Shown in pieces: positions 36,083-44,168 of a stretch of DNA of 63,866 nucleotides. Each line of letters opens with the position of its first letter. The first letter of the stretch is position 1. The DNA is from Komarekiella atlantica HA4396-MV6 (GTDB taxonomy: Bacteria; Cyanobacteriota; Cyanobacteriia; Cyanobacteriales; Nostocaceae): the NCBI GenBank assembly GCA_019359395.1, contig JAHHHK010000042.1, forward strand, positions 1-63,866. Reading direction: 5' to 3'. The position numbers and the translations under genes are program-made. The notes beneath the pieces were generated by a model. The model saw nothing but the letters and a program-made list of their open reading frames with translations, searched no databases and was not told the origin of the DNA.

Positions 36083-36277
36083 TTACTGCGCTACATAATA
36101 CCGCCCATCTTTTGAGTTATACTCCCAACCCAGTCCGCTAGGGTCTTTTGATTTGCTCCAGCTAATAAATTCACCTTCACTTCTGGCATTACTTCGTGCC
36201 TTCTTCAAGGTTTCGATATCTACGTTAAACCTAAAAGCTAAGTCTTCTTCAGTATACGTTAGTTGTCGCCTGGGCAA
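36083..36277 (-). CDS. short protein with the C-terminal domain of the 230-aa protein at 37376
   Basis: A 64-residue protein. TEEDLAFRFNVDIETLKKARS and SKSKDPSGLGWEYNSKDGRYYVAQ match TEEGLATRLGVSVETIREQR and CKGKDRAGMGWEFNKNTGLYYPVS of its longer neighbour. It is either a free-standing HTH-like domain or the remains of a longer paralogue. Confidence 0.5.
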   Translation of the reverse strand: MPRRQLTYTEEDLAFRFNVDIETLKKARSNARSEGEFISWSKSKDPSGLGWEYNSKDGRYYVAQ

Positions 36278-36309
36278 TACTTGTGAGGCTCGCCCTTACA
36301 CCGAGTTGA

Positions 36310-36520
36310 TTGACCAAGAACAGGGTGTAGGGGATAGGGTGTAGGGTGTAGGGAAGAGAAAAGAATCGTGTTTTTTGGTACACTCTACCCCCGAAACTAG
36401 TGGGGTACAAGCCCCCACTGATTTTTCAAATCAGTGGTCTTAAATCAGTGGTGGGTTCAAGTCCCCACTGATTTATTCCCTACACCCTACCCCCTGCACC
36501 CCACACCCTTCTTTTTGACT
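36310..36520. repeat. 211-bp foldback repeat, copy 2
   Basis: Same 211 bases as 34801-35011 with a single C-to-T change. Its right end directly abuts the RecD2 C-terminal remnant. The near identity means a recent duplication or gene conversion. Confidence 0.85.
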
Positions 36521-36521
36521 T

Positions 36522-36652
36522 CTGACCCGTGCCAAGAAGCTAGCCATTGTCGTCGGAGCTAAAAAGCGATATCTCTGGCTGTGCGTTCTACTGATGATGG
36601 GCAGCGTTACACAAGATTACAGCAGAGATTGGTTCAGGTAGCAATTAACTAA
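36522..36652 (+). pseudogene. RecD2 C-terminal remnant with frameshift
   Basis: LTRAKKLAIVVGAK, then after a one-base loss near 36563, AISLAVRSTDDGQRYTRLQQRL. This is the conserved end of RecD2-type helicases (the LTRAK motif). It is the same strand and order as the N-terminal part at 32836-33888, with the helicase core missing and 2.6 kb of other DNA between. Confidence 0.75.
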
Positions 36653-36846
36653 ACCCAAGGGCGAGAGCCATTTCTGTGAAGCTCCACAGCAGTATCAAAA
36701 GCATAGAATTTTTGTGGGCATGATAAAGCTTCTGGAAAGTCTTTCTTAATACTTGGATTAACTCTCAAATGAGAATCACGAATTAGAGATAATCGCTGCC
36801 AATAATAATGAATTAATTCCGGTCGAGAAAATTCAACTTCTTTCAT
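36649..36846 (-). CDS. hypothetical protein, 65 aa
   Basis: Residues FSRPELIHYYWQRLSLIRDSHLRVNPS. No family recognised. It starts divergently 74 bases from the start of the next plus-strand gene. It could be a fragment. Confidence 0.35.
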   Translation of the reverse strand: MKEVEFSRPELIHYYWQRLSLIRDSHLRVNPSIKKDFPEALSCPQKFYAFDTAVELHRNGSRPWV

Positions 36847-36919
36847 AAACGGGGGTTTACAATCTCAAAATATTTATCTAGCTTGGGAAAGTGCTTTGGG
36901 CAAAGGTAGAGGTTCATAT

Positions 36920-37360
36920 ATGCAAGGCTATCTATCGATTAAACGTGAAAATAAATATCCTCATGGACGTATTTACAATCTTGAAGAAGATGACATTATG
37001 ATTACCTCTAACTACGAAGAAGATTCCGAATACTATACCATTTCGGTGGCTAACTATACTCCATTACCTGTTAAAGTTACAGTACATGAATCTCGGCTTA
37101 TTACAACCAAGCTAGGCGATTCAATTCAAGGAAAAACAGTGATCCTTCCTGCTTATACAACTAGCAAAGATGCCGTTTCCCTATTATTGAATAGTCCAAT
37201 CCATGTAAAATTTCATATACGCATTGAAAAAGGTTTTTTGGGATTCACTAAGTATCGGACAGCAAACTTGGAATATCAAGAGTCCGCCGAAAATGAAATT
37301 TCTTTTCCACAAGCACCGTTCAATAGTAATGAGTGGAGAATTGCCTGGGTAAATTCGTGA
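36920..37360 (+). CDS. hypothetical β-rich protein
   Basis: About 146 residues from the ATG at 36920, chosen over an upstream TTG at 36896 because GTAGAGG precedes it. The chain is rich in β-type stretches (YYTISVANYTPLPVKVTVHE, VKFHIRIEKGFLGF), like a small β-sandwich. There is no signal peptide and no family recognised. Confidence 0.5.
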   Translation: MQGYLSIKRENKYPHGRIYNLEEDDIMITSNYEEDSEYYTISVANYTPLPVKVTVHESRLITTKLGDSIQGKTVILPAYTTSKDAVSLLLNSPIHVKFHIRIEKGFLGFTKYRTANLEYQESAENEISFPQAPFNSNEWRIAWVNS

Positions 37361-37375
37361 CAAAGTACAATAATA

Positions 37376-38068
37376 CTAACTTACAGGATAATATAACCCC
37401 GTATTTTTATTAAATTCCCACCCCATACCCGCTCTATCCTTGCCCTTACACCATGCCACAAAAAGCGGTGGGTGCAGCTTAGTTCGCTGTTCGCGTATAG
37501 TTTCTACACTAACACCAAGTCTTGTAGCCAAACCTTCTTCGGTTAGCGGTTGGATTCTCTGAGTAGAGCGTTGATAATACGAATTGTTGTACGATTTCTT
37601 GGGTTGCTTGAGTTGGTTATTAAGATAATCTTGAATCTTCAGAATCGCTTCGGTCAATTGTTTGATTCGAGATGCCATCCCCTCAATTTTTTGTTCTAAA
37701 TCAGCGAGATTAGGGATTGCTCCAGTTTCATTGCTATTAGATTCACCTAACAACTGTGACTCGATTTGATTAAGTCGTTCGCAAATATCCAATATCGTTT
37801 GATTCTCCTCTTTGGCGCTATTATTATTACTAGCAACCAAGTACTCCTCAACTTTTGCCTTAATCTTAGAGTCCAGGCGTTTCTCTAAATCATTGCTGAC
37901 AATTTTATCAAGATCATCTAAAGAACCATTTAGGTAGCGCTTGATAAATTGGGTGAGCGTGGTTGTTGCCGTCGTGCCTTCAGAATTGCAACGGGCAATA
38001 AACTGCTCCCACATCTTTTGGTCACAGTTAAAAGATGCCAGCTTTTTTCTACGCCCTGTATTGCTCAT
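37376..38068 (-). CDS. putative plasmid DNA-binding protein with coiled coil
   Basis: A 230-residue protein. The N-terminus (RRKKLASFNCDQKMWEQFIARCNSEGTTATTTLTQFIKRYL) has the look of a ribbon-helix-helix domain. A coiled-coil middle (about 55-150) follows. The C-terminal LTEEGLATRLGVSVETIREQR...GKDRAGMGWEFN is a predicted HTH-like domain shared with 36083-36277. Such proteins are common on cyanobacterial plasmids; the function is not established. Confidence 0.5.
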   Translation of the reverse strand: MSNTGRRKKLASFNCDQKMWEQFIARCNSEGTTATTTLTQFIKRYLNGSLDDLDKIVSNDLEKRLDSKIKAKVEEYLVASNNNSAKEENQTILDICERLNQIESQLLGESNSNETGAIPNLADLEQKIEGMASRIKQLTEAILKIQDYLNNQLKQPKKSYNNSYYQRSTQRIQPLTEEGLATRLGVSVETIREQRTKLHPPLFVAWCKGKDRAGMGWEFNKNTGLYYPVS

Positions 38069-38164
38069 GCCTACGTATCATCTAGGTAAACTGGGACTGT
38101 CAGCACTTATTTAATCGTGTAATTTATCATGACAGTTACCTTGATGTTATCATCGTCAGCACAT

Positions 38165-38548
38165 TCAAAGAGCGATGACAGTTTCTAGTGTCAAAATCCC
38201 TCTAGGCTTATTTACAATCAACTGCATGATATCGAACCACAGCGACCCCATCAAAGTTTCAGGTAGTTCCTCTCCCACATGAACGGGAATAATAAACTCT
38301 TTGCTGTCAATAATTACTTTCCCTTCGTATAAGTCAAAATACTCTACCCCTTGAGCAGTCTGCATCTCAATTTGAGGTAGAATTATCGACCACTCCAGAG
38401 CTTCCAGGTCTTGAGAATTAATTGACAACCACCCAGAGGTAAAACCTGTATCAAACAGCGATTCTACTTCAAATTGTTCTCCATTGACAGAGACTAGTTT
38501 TATTTCAAAGAACAACTCTCCATTGTCACCAAACCTACCACCAATCAT
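38165..38548 (-). CDS. retropepsin-like aspartyl protease family protein
   Basis: A 127-residue protein. VESLFDTGFTSGWLSI carries the D-T-G catalytic motif followed by a hydrophobic-glycine strand. VHVGEELPETLMGSLWFD resembles the second half of the fold. Single-domain proteins of this kind would dimerise. The start codon overlaps the stop of the upstream gene by 4 bases (ATGA type), so the two are coexpressed. Confidence 0.6.
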   Translation of the reverse strand: MIGGRFGDNGELFFEIKLVSVNGEQFEVESLFDTGFTSGWLSINSQDLEALEWSIILPQIEMQTAQGVEYFDLYEGKVIIDSKEFIIPVHVGEELPETLMGSLWFDIMQLIVNKPRGILTLETVIAL

Positions 38549-38859
38549 ATTGTGCCGCAGGCCCCAGTTTCGTTTAAGCGAAAAATAGTAAGTTTGGCAT
38601 TTGGATTAGTATACTGTAGGCGAACTTGTTCTAGCAAACCTTCTAATTTCGGGTCAACAAGGTAGTTTTCGCTATCTGCATCAATGGCGATTAACCAGTT
38701 GTAATGGTTTTCGATTAATTGGGGACGAATCCGTTCAAAGATTGCCCGACACCGCGCACCCAGTTGATGACGCTCTACTTTGCGGCGTTGTAATTCTTCG
38801 GGTGTTGCCATCGTCTGCGGCAATATTCGACTTCGGCTTGCTTTTGATAACTGAGTCAT
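38545..38859 (-). CDS. hypothetical partner of the aspartyl-protease-like protein
   Basis: A 104-residue protein with a basic helical N-terminus (EELQRRKVERHQLGARCRAIFERIRP), then NWLIAIDADSENYLVDP. It is translationally coupled to the protease-like gene, in an arrangement reminiscent of small antitoxin-like/effector pairs. That interpretation is inference. Confidence 0.55.
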   Translation of the reverse strand: MTQLSKASRSRILPQTMATPEELQRRKVERHQLGARCRAIFERIRPQLIENHYNWLIAIDADSENYLVDPKLEGLLEQVRLQYTNPNAKLTIFRLNETGACGTI

Positions 38860-38950
38860 ATTGAATTGAAGTAATTGGCAGCAGTATTTTAATTATTGCG
38901 TACCATGCATCGGCGATAATGATTTACTATCACTCACGCAGTGCCAGGGT

Positions 38951-39598
38951 GTGAAAATCGACCGTCATGGAAAGGCAAAGGTTCTGACGCCGGAAGAAAT
39001 CCAGCGCTTGTTTACCGATGGATTGACCACAGTCCGAGATAGAACTTTAATAGCCGTAATGCTGTACACGGGCTGCCGAGTTAATGAAGCCGTCACCCTG
39101 AAAATTAAAGATGTTTATAACAGCAGGGGACGGATCAGAGCAGAGCTGATCATCCGCAAAGGGAACAGTAAGGGGAAACTGGCTACCCGCAGCATTCCGA
39201 TTTTGGAAGAATTAAGGCACTTTCTAGAACAGTACAGACCTGCACCGTCAAATGAAGGGTTTTTGTTTCCCGGTCGATGGGGGCGTAATCACTTGCACTC
39301 AGAATATGCAAGCCTGATCTTTCGAGAAGCCTGCGAACGTGTGGACATCGAAGGAGCAAGCACTCACAGTTGCCGGAGAACAGCACTGACACTGATGAGC
39401 AATGCCGGAATCCCATTGAGAGTTATTCAAGAAATCAGCGGACATCGCAGCTTGGAGCAGCTGCAAAATTATTTGGAGGTAGAACCCGATCAAGTACGGG
39501 GTGCGATCGCGGCGTTGTCGATGTTAGCACCGCCATCAACTAGTGGTAATAATCTTGACAAAAAAATTGAGGATAACACGAAGTTATCGGCTGAGTGA
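38951..39598 (+). CDS. tyrosine recombinase (catalytic domain only)
   Basis: 215 residues from a GTG start. The catalytic residues are all visible: R43 in GCRVNEA, K in RKGNSKGKL, H139-x-x-R142 in HSCRR, H165 in SGHRS and Y174 in LQNYL. The N-terminal DNA-binding core domain of XerC-type enzymes is missing, so it is a short form or 5'-truncated. Likely roles are multimer resolution or element integration. No att site could be assigned. Confidence 0.82.
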   Translation: MKIDRHGKAKVLTPEEIQRLFTDGLTTVRDRTLIAVMLYTGCRVNEAVTLKIKDVYNSRGRIRAELIIRKGNSKGKLATRSIPILEELRHFLEQYRPAPSNEGFLFPGRWGRNHLHSEYASLIFREACERVDIEGASTHSCRRTALTLMSNAGIPLRVIQEISGHRSLEQLQNYLEVEPDQVRGAIAALSMLAPPSTSGNNLDKKIEDNTKLSAE

Positions 39599-39679
39599 TA
39601 GATCAGGAAATACACTTTAGTTGATCTAGACAGAATAATTCACTAATAAAGTGTGAAGTGATTTTTCCCAAAAAGCCAT

Positions 39680-39958
39680 TTACAATTCCATTGGCAGCAC
39701 TGTTTCGTCGAGCCACTGATAAAATTGAGGCACGGATTGCTCCAGCTTACGCAACTCACTCGCTGCAATGGCGTAACCGCCTGCCGTAGGCATCGCCCCC
39801 CTTTGTCCGAGAACTACCCCGCAAACATGGGAAGCGATCGCCTTTGAAGATACAGCAGAAATTAAATTTCCGCAGCTACCTTGTCTAGTCGGTCATTAGT
39901 GTCCTTTGCAAATCGCTCTCTAGTAATGCAGGTATGCCTAACAGTTCCAAAGTGGCGA
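39680..39958 (-). pseudogene. gene remnants and repeats in a 360-base gap
   Basis: At 39680-39758 the minus strand reads ELRKLEQSVPQFYQWLDETVLPMEL then a stop, apparently the end of a lost gene. Then come repeats (CTGCCGTAGGCATCGC, AGCGATCGCC). Nothing else is recognised. Confidence 0.3.
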
Positions 39959-39961
39959 TCA

Positions 39962-40354
39962 CTAAGTAGTGCATTCAAGCTCGATAAAACGTAACATTTT
40001 CTCTTCAAACTCCGTCAAATAAGGGCGCTTCAGTTCCCCCAGATGTTTCAGAACAGCTAAAGCCGCTTCTTCTAGGTTGTCACTATCGCGCAGTTTGTTG
40101 ATACGGATGCTAAGTGATTGCATATCGTGGCATTCTGAATCGGTGTAGTTCAGTGATTTCAATTGGTCTATCCTCACGGTGTATTCTCCATTCCACATTC
40201 TCAGGGTACAGCTAAAGTCATTGACTGCACTGACAATCGCCCAACACCCACCCTTGCCCCTCAGTTCAGGATTATCTTTAACAATAATCTGGCACACTTC
40301 GCCAATTTGGTAGGTGTTGGGTACTTGGGTGCGCTCCATGATTCTTTGCACCAC
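39962..40354 (-). pseudogene. C-terminal fragment, paralogue of the 340-aa protein at 59065
   Basis: VVQRIMERTQVPNTYQIGEVCQI and LRGKGGCWAIVSAVNDFSC match the intact protein from about residue 205 to its end. The N-terminal half is absent. The minus strand stays homologous upstream (VVKDVVQRI..), so this is a 5'-truncated copy rather than a small gene. Confidence 0.65.
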
Positions 40355-40717
40355 ATCTTTGACAACCCTACTAGTTGGAATTTTTCCGCCAGCTTCTTGG
40401 ACTGCGGCTTGCCACTAGGGTGTGAACTTTGTACCATTTTAGGTGTTCAAAATTCATACAAAATATATGCCAGTAATTCTAATCAAGCGGACTACGAACA
40501 GCCTTACCACCCCGGTTAAGAACATGGGTATAAATCATCGTCGTTTTTACATCCTTGTGTCCCAATAATTCCTGTACCGTGCGGATGTCATAGCCGTTTT
40601 GTAATAAATGGGTAGCAAAACTGTGACGAAACGTATGACAACCCACCTTTTTTTGAATACCCGCTTGACGAACCGCCTGTTTTAACGCTTTTTGCAAACT
40701 ACTCAAAAAAGAAGTTT

Positions 40718-40799
40718 TCCGTATATTCAGACAGAAGTTCGTTGTAATGCTTGATATATTAGGGTTAAGAAAAAGATTATACGGAAACTTTCCGTATAA
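40718..40799. repeat. small palindromic insertion at the broken end of intI
   Basis: TTTCCGTATA at about 40719-40728 is repeated in inverted form at 40778-40787, and TTATACGGAAA-c-TTTCCGTATAA (40777-40799) is a perfect palindrome. The integrase homology ends exactly here, so this looks like the scar of a small element. Confidence 0.6.
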
Positions 40800-40805
40800 T
40801 AAATA

Positions 40806-40812
40806 GTTATGC
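40806..40812 (+). other. integron core site GTTATGC (attI-like)
   Basis: The same heptamer as the R' site of the first attC (41037-41043). It lies just outside intI, at the left boundary of the first cassette, where attI recombination occurs. Confidence 0.5.
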
Positions 40813-40834
40813 GTCACGTGAAAAGAGGCGGTAA

Positions 40835-40963
40835 ATGGTAAATTTTGATATTATAGATAAATCTAATAATAAGAACGTTGCTTTTTTGCATTCGATAGAT
40901 AGTTACGAAGAACTAACGAAAATGAATGTGATACATGAAATCAGAAATAGAAACCACGCATAA
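40835..40963 (+). CDS. 42-aa cassette-borne ORF
   Basis: It starts ATG after AGAGGCGGTAA, reads [20 protein letters not shown]... and ends with a TAA inside the attC R'' site (GCATAAC), the usual layout of integron cassettes. The function is unknown. It may be the whole product or a shortened one. Confidence 0.5.
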   Translation: MVNFDIIDKSNNKNVAFLHSIDSYEELTKMNVIHEIRNRNHA

Positions 40964-41043
40964 CAACCCGGTTGGAGCGGACTGACAAAGTTAGTCGGTT
41001 TGTGTCAGAGGTTATCGACAGCCGCTCAACCGGAACGTTATGC
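40958..41043 (+). other. integron attC site 1
   Basis: 86 bases. GCATAAC at the left end and GTTATGC at the right are complementary. Internal arms CCGGTTGGAGCGG and CCGCTCAACCGG pair with one extra base, as in attC folding. It closes the first cassette. Confidence 0.75.
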
Positions 41044-41081
41044 AGCATAAGTCATAGGTCAACTGCCCTCTGAGATTCAAT

Positions 41082-41675
41082 TCATTCATCAATGAACGTG
41101 GTCAAAATAGTATGCTGTATTCGTATTTCGGCTAAACGATCAGCTTGATTTGTTCGCACCCCAATCGTGAATTCGCCCACTAACGAATAGTAGGCTAAAC
41201 GAGCACGAACCAAAGCTTCAGGTTCAGAGAAACCAATTTCAAGAAATAATTTTTTGGTGTAGTCGAGCCTTTGCTGATCGACTTTTGCAAGCACTGCTGC
41301 AACTTTCGGATCATTCGTTGCCCAAGCCCGAATCGCATTCTCAATACTGCCGTCTGCAAGTCCCGGAGCCAGACCATCATCCGCGATCGCAAGTTCCAGC
41401 AATCGCAATAGCTTCGTCTTTGGATCAGCGCCAAGTTGATTGACTTGCTCAATAACACTGTTGGTATCAATCTCTACCCATTCTGCCAAAATCGCATTTA
41501 ATAAATCATTCCGATCCTTGAAGTGCCAGTAGAAACTTCCTTTGGTCACGTTCATCCGTTTCGCTAACGGTTCTACCCGGACAGCCTCCACCCCACTCTC
41601 TGCCAACACATCTAACCCAGTCTTGATCCAATCTTGCCGACCAAGCTTGGGTTCTAGCGTTTTTTGTCTAACCAT
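41082..41675 (-). CDS. TetR-family regulator in an integron cassette
   Basis: A 197-residue protein. LDVLAESGVEAVRVEPLAKRMNVTKGSFYWHFKDRNDLL is the TetR HTH. The C-terminal ligand domain has AYYSLVGEFTIGVRT. It is divergent from the membrane-protein gene at 41790. Its own ATG lies inside operator-like site 1 (41673-41688), so it probably represses itself and the neighbour. It is encoded opposite to the usual cassette direction. Confidence 0.85.
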   Translation of the reverse strand: MVRQKTLEPKLGRQDWIKTGLDVLAESGVEAVRVEPLAKRMNVTKGSFYWHFKDRNDLLNAILAEWVEIDTNSVIEQVNQLGADPKTKLLRLLELAIADDGLAPGLADGSIENAIRAWATNDPKVAAVLAKVDQQRLDYTKKLFLEIGFSEPEALVRARLAYYSLVGEFTIGVRTNQADRLAEIRIQHTILTTFIDE

Positions 41676-41737
41676 ACGTCATCGTATTGACATTCTCCAG
41701 AATTCTAGCTTAGAATCGCTGCATACGGTGGCGTATG
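41673..41737. promoter_or_regulatory. paired TetR operators
   Basis: CATACG-N4-CGTATT at 41673-41688 and CATACG-N4-CGTATG at 41722-41737 are the same palindrome 49 bases apart, in the divergent intergenic region. One overlaps the tetR start, the other lies just upstream of the membrane-protein gene. Confidence 0.7.
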
Positions 41738-41789
41738 GAAAATAAAAACTCATTGCTTAACGGTCTTCACTTTTTAAGGTAGGTGTGTC

Positions 41790-42188
41790 GTGTTAAGAAT
41801 TGCTGGACGATGCTGGATAGCGATCTCAATCATTCATGTGGCAATTGGACTAGCTGTATATTTTCCACAGTGGCAGGCGATCGCTCAAGCAGGTTGGTTT
41901 AACGTAGTGGCTCCCGATCCATTAGCCCCCATTTTTGAACGAGAAGACGCAATTTGGTTCATGACGATTACGCCATTTCTCTCGATTTTGGGTCAGTTAT
42001 GCTTGTGGGCCGATCAGCAGAAACTCACCTTGCCTATTTCAGTGAGTGGAATCCTACTTGCGTCCTCAATTACAGGAATTTTTTTCATCCCAATATCGGG
42101 ATTTTGGTTGGTATTAATTCCAAGTGCAATGATGCTTTACTCGTCGAAGACAGCAAAGTTCAGCACTAATAATATTTGGGAAGATTGA
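41790..42188 (+). CDS. small four-helix membrane protein, likely TetR target
   Basis: 132 residues from GTG, preceded by AAGGTAGG. Four hydrophobic segments are visible (IAISIIHVAIGLAVYF, FMTITPFLSILGQLCLW, LPISVSGILLASSITGIFFI and FWLVLIPSAMMLY). It resembles the DUF6463-type proteins often paired with TetR regulators. Transport or membrane adaptation is possible but unproven. Confidence 0.6.
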   Translation: MLRIAGRCWIAISIIHVAIGLAVYFPQWQAIAQAGWFNVVAPDPLAPIFEREDAIWFMTITPFLSILGQLCLWADQQKLTLPISVSGILLASSITGIFFIPISGFWLVLIPSAMMLYSSKTAKFSTNNIWED

Positions 42189-42225
42189 ACATGAATAGTT
42201 TGGATGTAATACAACTCCTGAAACT

Positions 42226-42311
42226 GCATAACAAGTCTATGAAGCGGACGGGCGAGAGATATTGGGGATGATGCGTGGGTTGTCAGCCGCCGCTTATCTT
42301 AGTCGTTAGCC
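42226..42311 (+). other. integron attC site 2
   Basis: 86 bases, the same length as site 1. GCATAAC at the left and GTTAGCC at the right, with inner arms ATGAAGCGG and CCGCTTATCTTAG pairing imperfectly. It closes the cassette carrying tetR and the membrane protein. Confidence 0.6.
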
Positions 42312-42639
42312 AGCAATCACATACAGTAGTCTAGAGGGAGTTACGTCACGTACCAGGGGTTAGCGGAGGTTTTCATGATTTTAATTAATTGGAAAATTAA
42401 GTGTCTTTTCATTAAGCGATGATTTTAAGTATTTCTTTATGTACACTGTTCCTGTGGCTTTAGGCTTGTAATTGGTCGAACTTGTCCTTCACTGGTGGGC
42501 AGAATTTGTGTCCCATCTTCATTATTGGGGGAGGTAGACGAAAGATTAGATGAGGGTCTAATCATCTCTACTCCTTACTAAGTCTGTATCCTAGCCGCAT
42601 AAGCCTCTTGATGCTCCCGCTTCTATTGGCGCTGCCGTT

Positions 42640-42772
42640 GTCGATACTCCAGTACCTTCTGTGCAAACAATATATCCTCAGTATTCAACCGATAGCACCG
42701 AACCCATTGCCCATTCTCAACGGGACGACGAAAGTCGGTAGATAATCCAAGTTGCTCTAAATACTGTCCCAA
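42640..42772 (-). pseudogene. remnant of an unidentified gene
   Basis: The minus strand reads LGQYLEQLGLSTDFRRPVEN..WVRCYRLNTEDILFAQKVLEYR with no start and then stops. It is clearly former coding DNA, and the family is not recognised. The rest of 42312-42866 shows no gene. Confidence 0.4.
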
Positions 42773-42866
42773 AATTCACCACTAATGAATCTTTCTAAAG
42801 AAATTAGCTAAAACGACTAAACTAAAATTTGATTAAACATATTCTGTTTATAAATTTATTAAACCT

Positions 42867-43898
42867 ATGAACACAGGCAAAAATCGACAGTTTCGCTTGG
42901 CATCACGTCCAGTTGGCGATATTACAGCTAGTAATTTTGAATACCGAGAAGAACCGATTCCTCAGCCTAGCGATGGTGAAGTTTTGGTACGTACTATCTA
43001 TCTTTCCCTAGATCCTACCAATCGCATTTGGATGAGCGATCGCCCACAATATATGCCGCCAGTTGAAATTGGGCAAGTCATGCGCGGTGTTGTAATTGGC
43101 GTAGTGGAAGAGTCAAAAAATCCCGATTTTCAGAAAGGGGATTTAGTTTCTGGGGTACTTGGTTGGCAAGATTATGCTCTGGCTTTGGGTAACACTGGTT
43201 TAGGTATTAGCAAACTACCATCACCTTTACCCTGTCCACTCTCTGCATTTGTCGGGCCTTTAGGTGCTACAGGTTTTACAGCATATTTTGGACTTTTAGA
43301 TATCGGACAACCCAAATCTGGTGAGACTATAGTTGTATCAGCCGCAGCCGGAGCCGTTGGTTCTGTCGTGGGACAAATTGCCAAAATTAAGGGTTGTCGT
43401 GTAGTTGGGATAACTGGCAGTAATGAAAAATGCTGTTGGCTTATAGAAGAACTCGGCTTTGATGACGCTATCAACTATAAAACAGCAGATTTGGAAACAG
43501 CATTAGCTAAATCATGTCCTAATGGCATTGATGTCTATTTTGATAATGTCGGCGGTGCAATTTTGGATGCTGTGCTAACCAAAATTAATTTGCACGCACG
43601 TATTCCTCTGTGTGGTTTAATTTCAACTTATAATGCCACTGAGCCTGTACCTGGGCCTTACAACTATAGCCAAATTCTCATGCAGCGAGCGCGAGTACAA
43701 GGGTTTATTATTCTGGATTATTCTTCAAGATTTGGCGAAGCAATCAAGGATATTGGGCAATGGGTTAACGAAGGAAAAATTAAATATGCATTAGAGATTG
43801 TTGAAGGTTTAGAAAATGCACCATCGGCTATTCTTAAACTATTTAATGGTAACAAAATAGGAAAACTAGCTGTTAAAGTTTCAGAAGAACCTATTTAA
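42867..43898 (+). CDS. zinc-independent NADPH-dependent oxidoreductase (MDR superfamily)
   Basis: A 343-residue protein. YREEPIPQPSDGEVLVRTIYLSLDPTNRIWM, then QVMRGVVIGVVEESKN, then the nucleotide-binding VVSAAAGAVGSVVGQIAKIKGCRVVGI, and finally VYFDNVGGAILDAVL. These identify the leukotriene-B4-dehydrogenase/CurA branch of medium-chain reductases, which reduce activated alkenes using NADPH. The length is normal. It is chromosome-type cargo with no clear operon partner. Confidence 0.88.
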   Translation: MNTGKNRQFRLASRPVGDITASNFEYREEPIPQPSDGEVLVRTIYLSLDPTNRIWMSDRPQYMPPVEIGQVMRGVVIGVVEESKNPDFQKGDLVSGVLGWQDYALALGNTGLGISKLPSPLPCPLSAFVGPLGATGFTAYFGLLDIGQPKSGETIVVSAAAGAVGSVVGQIAKIKGCRVVGITGSNEKCCWLIEELGFDDAINYKTADLETALAKSCPNGIDVYFDNVGGAILDAVLTKINLHARIPLCGLISTYNATEPVPGPYNYSQILMQRARVQGFIILDYSSRFGEAIKDIGQWVNEGKIKYALEIVEGLENAPSAILKLFNGNKIGKLAVKVSEEPI

Positions 43899-44168
43899 GT
43901 GGTTGATAAATTTTCCTATATTTTTATACCGTTTCTTTGCACGGCAGTTACTACCCTACCCTACGGGTTCTGCCAAGGAGTACGATAAGCTGCACAGAGC
44001 GGGTGTGTCTTAGCTCGACTTAAGCGGCATAAACAGCAATCAGTAGAACTGCGTGAATATTTGTAGTTAAGATGAGGCAGAATGCAGGATGGGAAGAGGG
44101 TTTTAGCCTTGTTTATCTTTCTTAAGATGATTGTGTTTTTTCCCACCAACTAATTTAGCGTAAGTGCG
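43899..44168. other. non-coding gap with fragments
   Basis: A hairpin-like GGCAG...CTGCC lies at about 43942-43976. A plus-strand fragment reading RLKRHKQQSVELREYL then stop ends near 44067. No intact gene is seen. Confidence 0.3.

Larger units (their letters stand above)
40479..40817 (-). pseudogene. intI: truncated integron integrase
   Basis: From about residue 40 the ORF reads [32 protein letters not shown], then [29 protein letters not shown] and VRSPLD. That is the IntI C-terminus, with H61..R64, H87 and Y96. The first 38 residues come from an inserted foldback sequence, and the N-terminal two thirds of IntI (about 200 residues) are missing. It points away from the cassettes, as intI normally does. 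Confidence 0.8.

Noticed and set aside
38165-38859. Classical toxin-antitoxin pair
   Set aside because: Neither protein resembles a known toxin or antitoxin; only the overlap and small size suggest it.
41195-41470. Second minus-strand ORF inside tetR
   Set aside because: Overlapping frame of a well-supported TetR gene; no family similarity.
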